Translations under genes and position numbers: made by a program | From: an uncultured Trueperaceae bacterium | Lineage (GTDB): Bacteria; Deinococcota; Deinococci; Deinococcales; Trueperaceae | NCBI GenBank assembly: GCA_937907415.1 | Contig: CALCHY010000302.1 | Span: forward strand, 33,916 to 97,915 | Length of the DNA: 64,000 nt | Direction: 5' to 3' | Shown here: positions 50,107 through 58,319 of the stretch, one piece after another | Layout: each line of letters starts with the position of its first letter | Position numbering within the stretch: the stretch's first letter is position 1 | The notes under the pieces: model-generated | Database searches by the model: none | What the model was told of the DNA's origin: nothing | Seen by the model: only the letters and a program-made list of their open reading frames with translations

Positions 50107-51114
50107 GTGACCCACCTCGTTACGCCCCTACTGCTGGTTCTTCTTTCCATGTTGTCTCTGGCTCACGCCCTGCCGCCGCTGGCTTACGAGGTTGGGGGTG
50201 ACGTCTCGCCGCCTGCCGGTTGGGTGTTCGACGCGGATTCTGGCTCCCTGGAGAGCGGGGCCGGTGAGGCGCGCCTGCTGGTTCGAAATAACCGTGTCCT
50301 GGGTGTCGCGGGCGCCGTCGATGGTGGCCCGGAGGGCGCTGAGGCGCTCGTGTCTTTGGTGGTGGCGGTGCGGGGTGGGGGAGAGTCCTTGGCTCGCGAT
50401 CTGGAGCATCATTTGGGCTTGGAGGCGGTGCCGGCGTTCACTCGCATCGGGAATGCTGTGTTGACGTTGCGAGAGTCGGAGGGCCGAGTGTTGTTCGACT
50501 TCGCTCTGATCGAGTTTGCGCCGGGCGATTTTCGTGGGAGTCGGCACATGCTTAATCGTGGTGGGAGCGTGCCGGTGCGGGTTTATGGGGACTTCGCCTC
50601 GGCTGATGCTGCGGCGTTCTCTGTGGGGGCCCTGCCGAGCCTGGTGGCGCAGCTGGACGAGTTGGACGTGCGCCTGGAGTACCACCACGCTCCAGTGGCG
50701 CCTACGGGCGCCGGCGTGTTGGCTGCCGAGGCGAGCGAGTGCGTAGCAGCAGCACATCCGGACGGAGGATTCTGGGTGTTTCATGACCTGTTGGCGAGGG
50801 AGCGCGTGCACTGGACGGGGCTGGTGTCGCCGCAGGCGTTCTTCGCGGAGGCTGCAGAGCAGTTGGGCTTGGGGGCGCCGGGGTTATCGGGTTGTATCGA
50901 GGAGCGTTTGGCGCAGCGTGAGGTGAGCGTGGCGACGGAGAGCGCCGCGAACCTGGGGCTCTCGGCTCGCCCAACGGTCTTCGTGGGCGGCTTCTTAATG
51001 ATGGATTCGGGTGACCTGCTGGAGTTGGGGCGCTTGGCGGCGCTCGTGAGGCCACCGGCGTCTAGTGATGTGGTGCCGTTGCCGGTTCCGGAGGTATTGA
51101 CTGAGCCGGAGTAG
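50107..51114 (+). CDS. Exported DsbA/thioredoxin-like protein lacking the CxxC
   Basis: A 335-residue exported protein, signal peptide LVTPLLLVLLSMLSLAHA. Residues about 155-305 follow the DsbA/BdbD pattern: VRVYGDFASADAAAF where a CxxC normally sits, then LEYHHAPV, an insertion with SECVAAAHPDGGFWVFHDLL, a helical arm with LSGCIEERL, and the cis-Pro loop ARPTVFVGGFLM. The active-site cysteines have become SADA, so it cannot be a normal oxidoreductase. The first 150 residues are a separate domain with no known match. It may serve as a chaperone or scaffold. Start GTG is set by the leaderless box. Confidence 0.6.
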   Translation: MTHLVTPLLLVLLSMLSLAHALPPLAYEVGGDVSPPAGWVFDADSGSLESGAGEARLLVRNNRVLGVAGAVDGGPEGAEALVSLVVAVRGGGESLARDLEHHLGLEAVPAFTRIGNAVLTLRESEGRVLFDFALIEFAPGDFRGSRHMLNRGGSVPVRVYGDFASADAAAFSVGALPSLVAQLDELDVRLEYHHAPVAPTGAGVLAAEASECVAAAHPDGGFWVFHDLLARERVHWTGLVSPQAFFAEAAEQLGLGAPGLSGCIEERLAQREVSVATESAANLGLSARPTVFVGGFLMMDSGDLLELGRLAALVRPPASSDVVPLPVPEVLTEPE

Positions 51115-51155
51115 GAGGTCGGCGTGGACCCAGTCTCGGGCGCCGGTAATGGCTG

Positions 51156-51178
51156 ATTGGGGCCGTGGGTTCCCCAAT
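51156..51178. terminator. Hairpin terminator 1 after the Dsb-like gene
   Basis: Stem ATTGGGG/CCCCAAT with a 9-nt loop, 40 bp after the stop. Confidence 0.55.
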
Positions 51179-51184
51179 AGGTCG

Positions 51185-51210
51185 GGCCGCCGGGTGTTAC
51201 GCCGGCGGCC
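51185..51210. terminator. Hairpin terminator 2, bidirectional
   Basis: Perfect 9-bp stem GGCCGCCGG/CCGGCGGCC, 8-nt loop, between the convergent Dsb-like gene and the small secreted peptide gene. Confidence 0.6.
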
Positions 51211-51236
51211 TCTGAGTGCTCTTCTTCGTGTGGGTT

Positions 51237-51338
51237 CTAGCGCTGTGACCAGGTCATGCCGGCCATCGCAGTGAGCGGCAGGGTGGCGAGAACAGCGAAT
51301 ACCATCGCGTACATCAGCTTGCGGGCATTGTGCTTCAT
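51237..51338 (-). CDS. 33-aa predicted secreted or membrane peptide
   Basis: A short ORF too small for usual gene callers. It reads MKHNARKLMYAMVFAVLATL followed by PLTAMAGMTWSQR: a basic start, a hydrophobic core and an AMA-type cleavage site, leaving a 7-residue mature tail. GAGGATG precedes the ATG by 6-12 nt and a terminator follows. It may be a leader, a small membrane protein or a truncated pilin. Confidence 0.4.
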   Translation of the reverse strand: MKHNARKLMYAMVFAVLATLPLTAMAGMTWSQR

Positions 51339-51461
51339 GTGATCCCATCCTCTTCCGTACCCCCATGGGTGGTCCCATGATGAGGCGCTACCTGAAGCCC
51401 TCCCAGGTTCCCGCCGTTAGTCAGCCGCTGGATGCAAATGCGATGACACGCGCAGCGTTGG

Positions 51462-51815
51462 TCACTGGTTCTGGTGCGCCTCGGAATCAGTGAGCTTCCG
51501 CGCGTCCTCAAGCAGTCTGGTCGTGTGGACTGGGTAGACGTGCCGGTGAGCAGGCCGGAAGGCGTCTCTGGGAGAGAGGGTGACGCCCCGCGGGTCGAGT
51601 TTGACGGTGACGCGCGCGTCATGGCGTTCTTCTAGGGTGCGTTGCAGGGCTCGCTCTGGCGTCTCGTTGCCGGTTGGGGTGATGGCGAGGCGGCGCGTGA
51701 GGTCGTGTTGGTCACGGGCGGTTGGATCGGGGGGTGGCCTGAGGCGTCTTAGGGCTTGGGTTGCGAGGCGGCGGGCGCCAGCGTGATGGAGGAGCAGGCG
51801 AAGCATGGGGTGCAT
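51462..51815 (-). CDS. Hypothetical basic protein, 117 aa
   Basis: A basic protein starting MHPMLRLLLHHAGARRLATQ. The second half, ERALQRTLEERHDARVTVKL then DPRGVTLSPRDAFRPA, has a more structured look. I do not recognise it. It lies downstream of a nuclease-like gene on the same strand and could be its partner. Confidence 0.45.
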   Translation of the reverse strand: MHPMLRLLLHHAGARRLATQALRRLRPPPDPTARDQHDLTRRLAITPTGNETPERALQRTLEERHDARVTVKLDPRGVTLSPRDAFRPAHRHVYPVHTTRLLEDARKLTDSEAHQNQ

Positions 51816-51880
51816 GCTTCTTGCCTGCCCCTCCTGGGACTTGTTGGCTGTTGGCTCGGTGGCGCCTACTGCATAGTGGG

Positions 51881-52717
51881 CTATCGAGTGCGTGTTGGGT
51901 CGATCAGGTGGTCAAAAGCGTTGAGGCTTATCTCGTCGGGTGATGTGTCCATTATCCGTTTGATGCGCGCGGTGACGATCTCTTTGCGCTTTTGGATTGC
52001 TTCTTTGAGGCTAGGTAGGGCGGCGGGCGAGAAGGTTCCCGCGTCAATTGCCGCCACCACCTGCTCGGGCTCGTGGAGGGCCCTCATGAGCAGCCAGATG
52101 TCATCGACGTCCTCAAAGGACCGTCCGTGGTAGGGGTACGTGAGGTAGTACGGGGCGGCCCACCACTCGCGGCCGTGGTCGGTGGTGAGTGACGATTCGC
52201 CACCAAACCCATCCGAAGCGATTTCGATGGATCCGAGGCGATCGCGTCCGTGGAGTCGGATGGTGGCAAGCGGAGAACGGCGGGCGGCGCCCTCCGTGGC
52301 CTCCTCCCTCTCTAGCGAGGCGAGCTTGGCGAAGTTCCCGGGAGCTACGTCCCTGAATGCGCCTGGTTCGAAGTGGCAGACGGCTTCGAGGACGCTGTAG
52401 GGAAAGTGGTAGGCCGCATGCCCTGAGACTCGGTAGATGTTCTTGGCGTGCCCGGCGGCGATAAGGAAGGTGTCTCGCCATTTGTCCCGTATCACACTAG
52501 GGTGAAACTCAGCCCCGTCGATTTCGATGGCAAACGAAGTCGTATCGGTCTTCACTTGGAGGTCGAGGAAGTAGGTAGCTTGTCTCGTCGGGCAAGCGGG
52601 ATTCGTTTGGAGGCTGGCCGAGGGCACCACGTACTTCTGAAGGTGATGGTAGAGCTCGCTCTCCAAGACGCTGAGGAAGCGAGGCTCGTCTTGCTCCTGT
52701 GGGCTATACGGGTCCAC
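51881..52717 (-). CDS. Restriction-endonuclease-like protein (DUF559/DUF2726 type)
   Basis: A 278-residue soluble protein. Residues 45-105 show a PD-(D/E)XK-type core: YFLDLQVKTDTTSFAIEIDG, then AEFHPSVIRDKWRDTFLIAAG and NIYRVSGHAAY, similar to Vsr/DUF559 and DUF2726 nucleases (D...EiDG..H...D..RD..l...G...yRv). The C-terminal part is helical (LKEAIQKRKEIVTARIKRIM). Such small nuclease domains occur in restriction, repair and toxin systems. No methyltransferase is next to it. Its function is open. Confidence 0.6.
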   Translation of the reverse strand: MDPYSPQEQDEPRFLSVLESELYHHLQKYVVPSASLQTNPACPTRQATYFLDLQVKTDTTSFAIEIDGAEFHPSVIRDKWRDTFLIAAGHAKNIYRVSGHAAYHFPYSVLEAVCHFEPGAFRDVAPGNFAKLASLEREEATEGAARRSPLATIRLHGRDRLGSIEIASDGFGGESSLTTDHGREWWAAPYYLTYPYHGRSFEDVDDIWLLMRALHEPEQVVAAIDAGTFSPAALPSLKEAIQKRKEIVTARIKRIMDTSPDEISLNAFDHLIDPTRTR

Positions 52718-52785
52718 GTCTCCAGCTCCCGTCTTTCCTAAGTGATGCGCGAGTAGTCAACTTCTGACCCCCATTATCAGTCTCA

Positions 52786-54888
52786 TTACGGTGCAAGGCT
52801 CCCGGTGAGCTCGCGTTCGTAGTGGGTGAGGCGGATTTGGATGGGGCCGCTGGTGTTATCGAGCTTGACGCTGGTGCTGGTGCCTTCGAGCAGGTCTAGG
52901 GTGGCGGTGTGGTCGCCGATCGCGAGGGTGGCGTATCGGTCTGTGTCGTTGGTGGGGGCGGGGAGGCCAACGAGCGCGTCGGTGCGGAGCACGCCGGCGC
53001 CGAACTCGTTGCTGGTGGCGCCTTGTGGCCAGTAAGTGTTGGCCTTGAGGGTGTTCTTGACCTGGGCGGGGGAGAGGCTTGGGTCTCGGGCGAGGAGGAG
53101 CGCCGCGGCGGCGGCCACGTGCGGAGTGGCCATGCTGGTGCCGGTCATGTAGAGGGTGCCACCACCGGGCTTGCTGGCGGCGATTTTCGAGCCGGGCGCG
53201 ACGATGTCAAGGCCGGGTCCGTAGTTGCTGTAGTCGGCGCGCCGCCAGTCCGGGGTGATGGCGCCGACACCCAGCACGTTCGGTTCGGCCGCGGGGTAGT
53301 TGACCTTGCCCGTGTACTCGTTACCGGTTGCAGCGACCACCACGGCCCCCTTGCTTACCGCAGCGTTGATGGCGTCACGGAGGGTGAGGCTCTGCTGGTC
53401 CCCACCGAGGCTGAGGTTGATGACGTGGGCGGGGTTCGGGTTGGTGGGGGCGCCGTCGACGTTGATGCCTGCCGCCCACCGGATGGCGGTGGCGAGGCTG
53501 TGGACGCTCGCGTATTCATTGCCTTCGGGGAACACCTTGACGGGTAGGATGCGCGCTCCGGGGGCGATGCCTACCGTGTCTTGCCCGTTGTTGGGGGCGG
53601 CCGCGATGATGCCGGCGATGTGCGTGCCGTGGTTGGCGGCGGTGGCGCTCGAGTGCGGGTCGTCGTCGTAGGTGCTGCAGTCGAGGTTGTCGGCGCAGAA
53701 GTCGTAGCCGGGTAGTAGGGCGCGCGTGAGGTCGGGGTGCGTTAGGTCGATGGCGGTGTCGATGACGGCCACGGTGATGCCGGCGCCGTCTTCGTGTGGC
53801 CAGGTGGCTGGCGCCCCTACAGCGAAGGCTCCCCACTGCTGGTAGAGCTGCGGGTCGTTGGGTAGGGCGGCGAGGCGCACGTAGTGGTTGGGTTCGGCGT
53901 ACGCGACCCGCGGGTCGGCGTTGAGGCGCGCGAGGGCTTCTTGGAGGCTCTCGCCTTCGGGTACGCGGGCGAGGTCGAGGTTGCCGTTGGTGGTTGCATG
54001 CTGCAAGCCGGCGGCGGTGAGGGTGTCGCTGCGGGCGGCGCTGCTGAGGGTGATGGTGGGGTGGTAGGCGACGATGATTTGGGTCGGGTCGGGTGGGCCG
54101 CTGCTTGGCTTGAAGTTGGGGCTGTCGTTGCCGGTGGCGGCGCGGGGGCTGGGTGGGCCGTCGGGGCGCCGGTTGAGGGTGGAGGTCGTGGTGGTGCCGT
54201 CGGGTGCGAGCTCGAGGTAGATGGGCATGCTGATGCTGCCGTCGGTGAGGGTCACTCTCTGGCCTTGGGCGTAGTCGCCGTTCTCGGCGAAGGTCGCGTA
54301 GCGGTAGATGGGGGAGGCCCATATGGTGACTTCGACGTTGGCGCTTACGCCTTCTAGGTCGAGGGTGGCGGTGGCGGTGCCGGTGTTGTTGGTGGTGATG
54401 AGGTTGCTGGGCGTGATCTTGCCGCCGCCTTTGGCGCTGACGATGAGGCGCGCGCCGGGTACGGGCTCGCCCAGGGCGTCGCGTGCGCGGGTGGTGATGG
54501 TGAAGCGGCTAGTGCCGGGGATTCTCACCATGGGGTCGACTTCTAGGTTGGTGATCACGTGGAGGGGCGTGTCGTAGGTGAGGGTGGTGTTGTTCTCGCT
54601 GGTGACGGTGAGGTGGCCGTTGGGGGTGCCGTCTGGGATGGTGAGCTTGATCTCGCGGTAGTTCCAGGAGTGGATGCTGGTGTTGGGGATGGTCTTGCCG
54701 CCGATGGTGACGGTGTTGCGGGTGGCGGAGAAGCCGGTTCCGTTGATGGTGAGGGTCCCGCCGACGCTGGGTGTGGTGGTGCTGAGGCTGCTTATGCGCG
54801 GCTCGATGCGGTGGGCGTCGCGTTTTGGGTCGCAGGCGGTGAGGAGCAGCAGGGAGGAGAGCAGGAGTAGGAGGATGCGTGGGCGCAC
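52786..54888 (-). CDS. Subtilisin-family (S8) lipoprotein protease
   Basis: A 700-residue exported serine protease. The lipobox is LLLTAC (Cys near 19). An IPT/TIG domain (about 30-110, SSLSTTTPSVGGTLTINGTG) and an Ig-like domain (about 115-190) precede an I9-type propeptide with AGLQHATTNGNLDLARVPEG. The catalytic domain has Asp in VAVIDTAIDLTHPDL, His in ANHGTHIAGIIAAAP and Ser in GTSMATPHVAAAAALLL, all intact. A short beta-domain ends the protein. GTG 54888 starts just before the signal sequence. It probably acts on the cell surface, for example in maturing envelope proteins or scavenging. Confidence 0.92.
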   Translation of the reverse strand: MRPRILLLLLSSLLLLTACDPKRDAHRIEPRISSLSTTTPSVGGTLTINGTGFSATRNTVTIGGKTIPNTSIHSWNYREIKLTIPDGTPNGHLTVTSENNTTLTYDTPLHVITNLEVDPMVRIPGTSRFTITTRARDALGEPVPGARLIVSAKGGGKITPSNLITTNNTGTATATLDLEGVSANVEVTIWASPIYRYATFAENGDYAQGQRVTLTDGSISMPIYLELAPDGTTTTSTLNRRPDGPPSPRAATGNDSPNFKPSSGPPDPTQIIVAYHPTITLSSAARSDTLTAAGLQHATTNGNLDLARVPEGESLQEALARLNADPRVAYAEPNHYVRLAALPNDPQLYQQWGAFAVGAPATWPHEDGAGITVAVIDTAIDLTHPDLTRALLPGYDFCADNLDCSTYDDDPHSSATAANHGTHIAGIIAAAPNNGQDTVGIAPGARILPVKVFPEGNEYASVHSLATAIRWAAGINVDGAPTNPNPAHVINLSLGGDQQSLTLRDAINAAVSKGAVVVAATGNEYTGKVNYPAAEPNVLGVGAITPDWRRADYSNYGPGLDIVAPGSKIAASKPGGGTLYMTGTSMATPHVAAAAALLLARDPSLSPAQVKNTLKANTYWPQGATSNEFGAGVLRTDALVGLPAPTNDTDRYATLAIGDHTATLDLLEGTSTSVKLDNTSGPIQIRLTHYERELTGSLAP

Positions 54889-55095
54889 GGTGAGGCTCGC
54901 TTTCTGGGGCGCGGTGCGCGCCCGATAACATTAGGATACCCCCGCAGCACATGAAATGTTGGGGTGGCTCAGAACTTTTGTTCAACTGCTTGCCTGCGGC
55001 TTGTTCATTGGTGTCTTGGGGTGTGCGGGTGAGCGAGTGACCCGTCGTGAGTGAGTATGTCGGGAAACGTTCGTGGGTGGGGGAGTGGCTGCCTG

Positions 55096-55101
55096 TAGGC
55101 T
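55096..55101 (+). promoter_or_regulatory. Leaderless -10 box TAGGCT before ATG 55108
   Basis: TAGGCT, GGGGGT, ATG 55108. The box and its G-rich spacer closely match those before 17385 and 13668. Confidence 0.55.
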
Positions 55102-55107
55102 GGGGGT

Positions 55108-55899
55108 ATGAGTGATTCCGACCCGAAGCGTAAGGACCCTTGGGAGTTGGGGGGCGAGGGCGAGTTCGTCGATCGCATGTTCGACGACCCCTTGTTCGTC
55201 GACCCCGCTGAGGCTGAGGCGATGGCGCTTCGTGACCTTGAGGAGGGCCGGGTCGTGGAGGGCCAACTCCAGGCCGTGTTGGCCGCCTGCATCAACCGCT
55301 TGGACCGCATCCTGCGTGAACTGAGTGAGGACCACGAGCCTGGGGAGAGCCGGCTGGGGTTCTCGTTATCGCCGGCCGCGGCGCCACTGTTCGGCCTGCG
55401 GGACGCGCTCGAGTTCGGGTTGCAGGAGTTGCGCGACCCTGGGTTCGCTACGGCGGCGCTGATGCGGCGCTTCGAGATGGTGTTGGGCATGGGCCGCGAG
55501 CAGCTGGTGGCTCTGGGGGTGCCTGAGTTGCTGCCGGAAATGGGCGCGCCGACGCTGGAGGCGCCTGCCGGGTCGGGTCGGGAGATGTTCGCCTGGTGGT
55601 GGGAGGCCGTGGGCTTGGTGGAGCGCACTTACTTGAGGGTGGGCTTGATGGCGCCGGGGTTCATGCGGGCTGAGGCGCTCCTGACGACTGAGGGGCGCCT
55701 GGATTCGCGACGGATCGATTCGGCGGGTGAGCGCCTGAACGGTGGCCACCTGCAGCTGATGGGGTTGGCGCGTGGTGTGGCGCTCCTGCGGGACGCTGAG
55801 AGCGCGCGTGAGCTCGAGTCGGGTGTGCGTGACCTGATCACTTCGTGGATGGGTGGCGCGCGCTGGTGGTCTGGGGTGAGCGCGGAGGGTTTGAGTTAG
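55108..55899 (+). CDS. Hypothetical helical protein, 263 aa
   Basis: A soluble, mostly helical protein. After an acidic start (WELGGEGEFVDRMFDDPLFV) come repeated helices (QAVLAACINRLDRILRELSE, FGLRDALEFGLQELRDPGFA, MRRFEMVLGMGREQLVALGV). I do not recognise it. Placed directly upstream of a tyrosine recombinase gene but separated by an operator-like repeat. Leaderless promoter supports the start. Confidence 0.65.
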   Translation: MSDSDPKRKDPWELGGEGEFVDRMFDDPLFVDPAEAEAMALRDLEEGRVVEGQLQAVLAACINRLDRILRELSEDHEPGESRLGFSLSPAAAPLFGLRDALEFGLQELRDPGFATAALMRRFEMVLGMGREQLVALGVPELLPEMGAPTLEAPAGSGREMFAWWWEAVGLVERTYLRVGLMAPGFMRAEALLTTEGRLDSRRIDSAGERLNGGHLQLMGLARGVALLRDAESARELESGVRDLITSWMGGARWWSGVSAEGLS

Positions 55900-55927
55900 C
55901 CTGCGGGGGTCTCCCCTGGGTCTTCGT

Positions 55928-55958
55928 AAACATAAGCATTGTTATGTTTCTAAACATA
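55928..55958. promoter_or_regulatory. Operator-like AAACATAA inverted repeat plus third copy
   Basis: AAACATAA (55928-55935), a 6-nt spacer and TTATGTTT (55942-55949) form a perfect 8-bp dyad, and AAACATA recurs at 55952-55958. This AT-rich island lies just upstream of CATAAT (55977-55982), a possible -10 for the recombinase gene, so it is a good candidate repressor or integration-control site. Confidence 0.55.
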
Positions 55959-56090
55959 TGGGTCCGCTCTGGGCGCCATAATTGGTGCAGGAGTGGTTCT
56001 GTGTGTTCGAGGAGCGCATGATTCTCGTGTTGTGGTCACCGGCTGCCGCCGGGTCGGAGTCTCTGGAGGTTGTGGGGGCTGTGCGGATCG

Positions 56091-56104
56091 GGCGAACGTT
56101 CGCC
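56091..56104. promoter_or_regulatory. 14-bp palindrome before the recombinase start
   Basis: GGCGAACGTTCGCC is a perfect palindrome 12 bp before GTG 56116. It could bind a dimeric regulator; it is not a standard LexA box because the half sites lack a spacer. Confidence 0.35.
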
Positions 56105-56115
56105 GGGTGGCTCGC

Positions 56116-57201
56116 GTGAGTCGCGGTTCGCAGAAGGAGTTGGCCAGGTGGTCGCCGGAGGCGGAGTTGGCCAAGGTCGACCAGCTGATCGGGTCAAGCG
56201 AAGCTGAACGGCGGCGGTTCGCGGCCAAGGCGGTCTCAGAGCGTGACCATGAGGGGTTGTGGCTGGTGGCGCGAGCGTACCTGGAGGCGCAGCAGCGCTC
56301 GGGTAACACGGTGAGCTCGTACCGCAAGGGCGTCATGGTGCTGCTGGACGCTTGGGTGGGTGTTGACCTGCTCAGGCCCACGAGGGCGGACGCTGAGGCG
56401 TACGTGAGGCGGTTGCGGGACCCGCAGCGTGAGGCTGATCCGCAGGACCTCCAGGTGGAGCGTCGGCGGCGCCTGGGTAAGCAGGTGGGTAGGCAACTCT
56501 CCCCCGCCTCCGTGCGGCAGCGCGTCTCGGCAGCCAAGGCGCTCTACGAGGCGCTGCGGTGGGCGGGCGTGACGACGGCTGACCCGTTCGCGGAGGTGGC
56601 GCTGCCTAAGCTCACTGAGAAGCCCGTGGAGCGCGCTCGGGCTAAGGCCTATACCCTCGAGGAGCTCGAGTGGATGGCGGGTGTGGCGCGCGACTGGGAC
56701 GACAAGCTCATCTTGCTCCTGGGCGCCCATGGCGGCTTGCGGGTGAGTGAGATGTTGGATCTCGCCTGGGATGATGTCGATTTGCGTAACGGTCGCCTGA
56801 CGGTGCGGTTCGGGAAGGGCGGGCAGACAGCGGGCGTGACCTTGAGCGAGGAGCTCAGGCGCAACCTAGTGGCGCGTTCTCAGGACGTGCCGCCTCGGGA
56901 GGCCGGCGAGGAGTCCCCGCCGGTCCTGCAGGTGCGCTCGCGCTCGGGTGTATATAAGCGGCTGCAGGAGTTGTGGTACCTGGCGTTCGACGCACGCGGC
57001 TTGGCTCGGGAGGCGTTCACGAAGGGCGTTCACGGGCTGCGGCACTTCGCGGGCTTGCATTACGCGAACCAGACGAGTGATCTGCGGAAGGTGCGTGATC
57101 ACTTGAGGCACGCGAGCATGAGCAGCACGGAGATCTACACGGCGGCGGCGCAGGACACCGACGAGGTCAAGGACTGGAGCATCGGGCTGGACGCTGACTG
57201 A
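56116..57201 (+). CDS. Tyrosine recombinase / integrase
   Basis: A 361-residue XerC/D-type integrase with a core-binding N-terminal domain (YLEAQQRSGNTVSSYRKGVM) and a catalytic domain with Arg in GAHGGLRVSEMLDLAW, Lys in RFGKGGQTAGVTL, HGLRHFAG (HxxR) and the nucleophile Tyr in HASMSSTEIYTAAA. All catalytic residues are present. GTG 56116 is taken because the upstream extension (from 55993) is Cys/Gly-rich and unlike the family. It may mobilise the element that includes the flanking accessory genes; no att site could be fixed by eye. Confidence 0.88.
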   Translation: MSRGSQKELARWSPEAELAKVDQLIGSSEAERRRFAAKAVSERDHEGLWLVARAYLEAQQRSGNTVSSYRKGVMVLLDAWVGVDLLRPTRADAEAYVRRLRDPQREADPQDLQVERRRRLGKQVGRQLSPASVRQRVSAAKALYEALRWAGVTTADPFAEVALPKLTEKPVERARAKAYTLEELEWMAGVARDWDDKLILLLGAHGGLRVSEMLDLAWDDVDLRNGRLTVRFGKGGQTAGVTLSEELRRNLVARSQDVPPREAGEESPPVLQVRSRSGVYKRLQELWYLAFDARGLAREAFTKGVHGLRHFAGLHYANQTSDLRKVRDHLRHASMSSTEIYTAAAQDTDEVKDWSIGLDAD

Positions 57202-57322
57202 GGTCATCGTGCAAATGCCGTCAGGGGCCCTGCGGGATGATGCGACCCACTAACTGAAGCGAGCTCAGTTATTTGGACCGGGTTGAGTGCGGCGTTTTTG
57301 GCCTGTTTTTTGGAGGGGAAGC

Positions 57323-57466
57323 ATGGTGGAGTTGCGACCCAGGACCGGTTGCAGGCCGAACGATGCGTGGGTGTGGGGTGGTCAGGAACGACTGCTGAAG
57401 ACGAGCTATCGGCCAGCGGATACGTGGGTCTGGGAAAAGGGCGTTTGCGGCCGAAGGCGAGTTTGA
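57323..57466 (+). CDS. 47-aa small protein with duplicated RPxDxWVW motif
   Basis: A short ORF preceded by a strong GGAGGGGAA ribosome site at 6-8 nt. The product repeats the pattern RPNDAWVWGG and RPADTWVWEKG within 47 residues and ends GVCGRRRV. The tandem W-rich motif plus the strong ribosome site suggest a real small protein rather than chance. A longer overlapping frame in another phase (57283-57597) has no comparable features. Confidence 0.5.
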   Translation: MVELRPRTGCRPNDAWVWGGQERLLKTSYRPADTWVWEKGVCGRRRV

Positions 57467-57648
57467 AGAAGGCCGATGCGTTGTCGCGGAATGGGCGAGA
57501 ACTCAGCCCGCAGGCGCAATCAGGTCAACCGTATGTGGCCAGCGGGGACATTCCAGTGCCGGTCTTGGCGCTGTTCGCCATTGGCCTTATGCCTTGATGG
57601 GCTGAGGCGCCTAGTCGGTCAGAACCGGGTCTCTTCTAGGGGCCCTCC

Positions 57649-58242
57649 CTATGCGGCGGACCGGGTTCGGTAGGTGGGCGCGCGGCCTGTGGTGTTACGG
57701 TCGCGGCGTTCCTTGATGGGTTTGGGGGTGGCGAGCCGCGCGAGTTCCAGCGTAACCGCGACCAAATGGCCGTTGACGAGGAACCCTTCGAGCGTTACGC
57801 CTTGGTTGTTCCTGGCTCCTGGGGGTAGGGCCTTGGGGAGTGAGGTGATGACGTTGTCACTGAGGTGCGCTTCGAGGGTGAACTCGCGGGTGAGGTTGCC
57901 TTGTTGGTTGCGGCGGATGAGGATGACGGCGCGACTGAGTTTTTTCTTGCGGCGTACGAGTCGTCCGGTGATTTGGAAGCGGTTGGTGGCTTTGGTGGCG
58001 GGACGCCACTTGTAGAGCTGGGTGGTTGGCAGGAGGACGCCTTGTTCGTCTGTGCGTGGCCAGAGGTGCAGCTCGAGGCGTTCACCGATCAGCTGCGGCG
58101 TGAGCTTGGGGCGTTGGAAGGCCCGGATCTTGGCGGTGAGCATGCTGCCGTCGTCGAGGATGATGGTGACTCGCTTGCCGTCTTGGTGTGGGCGGATGGT
58201 GCCGGTGACTGCCAGGGTGGCGGCATATACGCGTTCTTGCAT
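57649..58242 (-). CDS. Hypothetical beta-rich protein, 197 aa
   Basis: ATG 58242 with AGGAGA 10 nt upstream; an upstream extension is His/Pro/Thr low-complexity and rejected. The product has OB-like strands (VTGTIRPHQDGKRVTIILDD, GSMLTAKIRAF, FQITGRLVRRKKKLSRAVIL). No enzyme motif. Tail is Arg-rich. It may be a nucleic-acid-binding OB-fold protein; that is a guess from composition. Confidence 0.55.
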   Translation of the reverse strand: MQERVYAATLAVTGTIRPHQDGKRVTIILDDGSMLTAKIRAFQRPKLTPQLIGERLELHLWPRTDEQGVLLPTTQLYKWRPATKATNRFQITGRLVRRKKKLSRAVILIRRNQQGNLTREFTLEAHLSDNVITSLPKALPPGARNNQGVTLEGFLVNGHLVAVTLELARLATPKPIKERRDRNTTGRAPTYRTRSAA

Positions 58243-58319
58243 GCGTTGGGCGTCTCCTGTCGGGGGGTGGGGGCGAGCCGGCCGAGTGGGGGTGGCTGGC
58301 TCGCGGGTGCGTGCGGGGG

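Noticed and set aside
56091..56104. LexA/SOS box
   Set aside because: The palindrome has no spacer between half sites, unlike known LexA operators, so only a generic regulator site is claimed.
55993..56115. Upstream extension of the integrase from GTG 55993
   Set aside because: The extra 41 residues are Cys/Gly-rich and do not resemble integrase N-termini; GTG 56116 fits better.
57283..57597. 104-residue frame overlapping the 47-residue small protein
   Set aside because: No ribosome site, and composition fits chance; the shorter frame has a strong ribosome site and an internal repeat.
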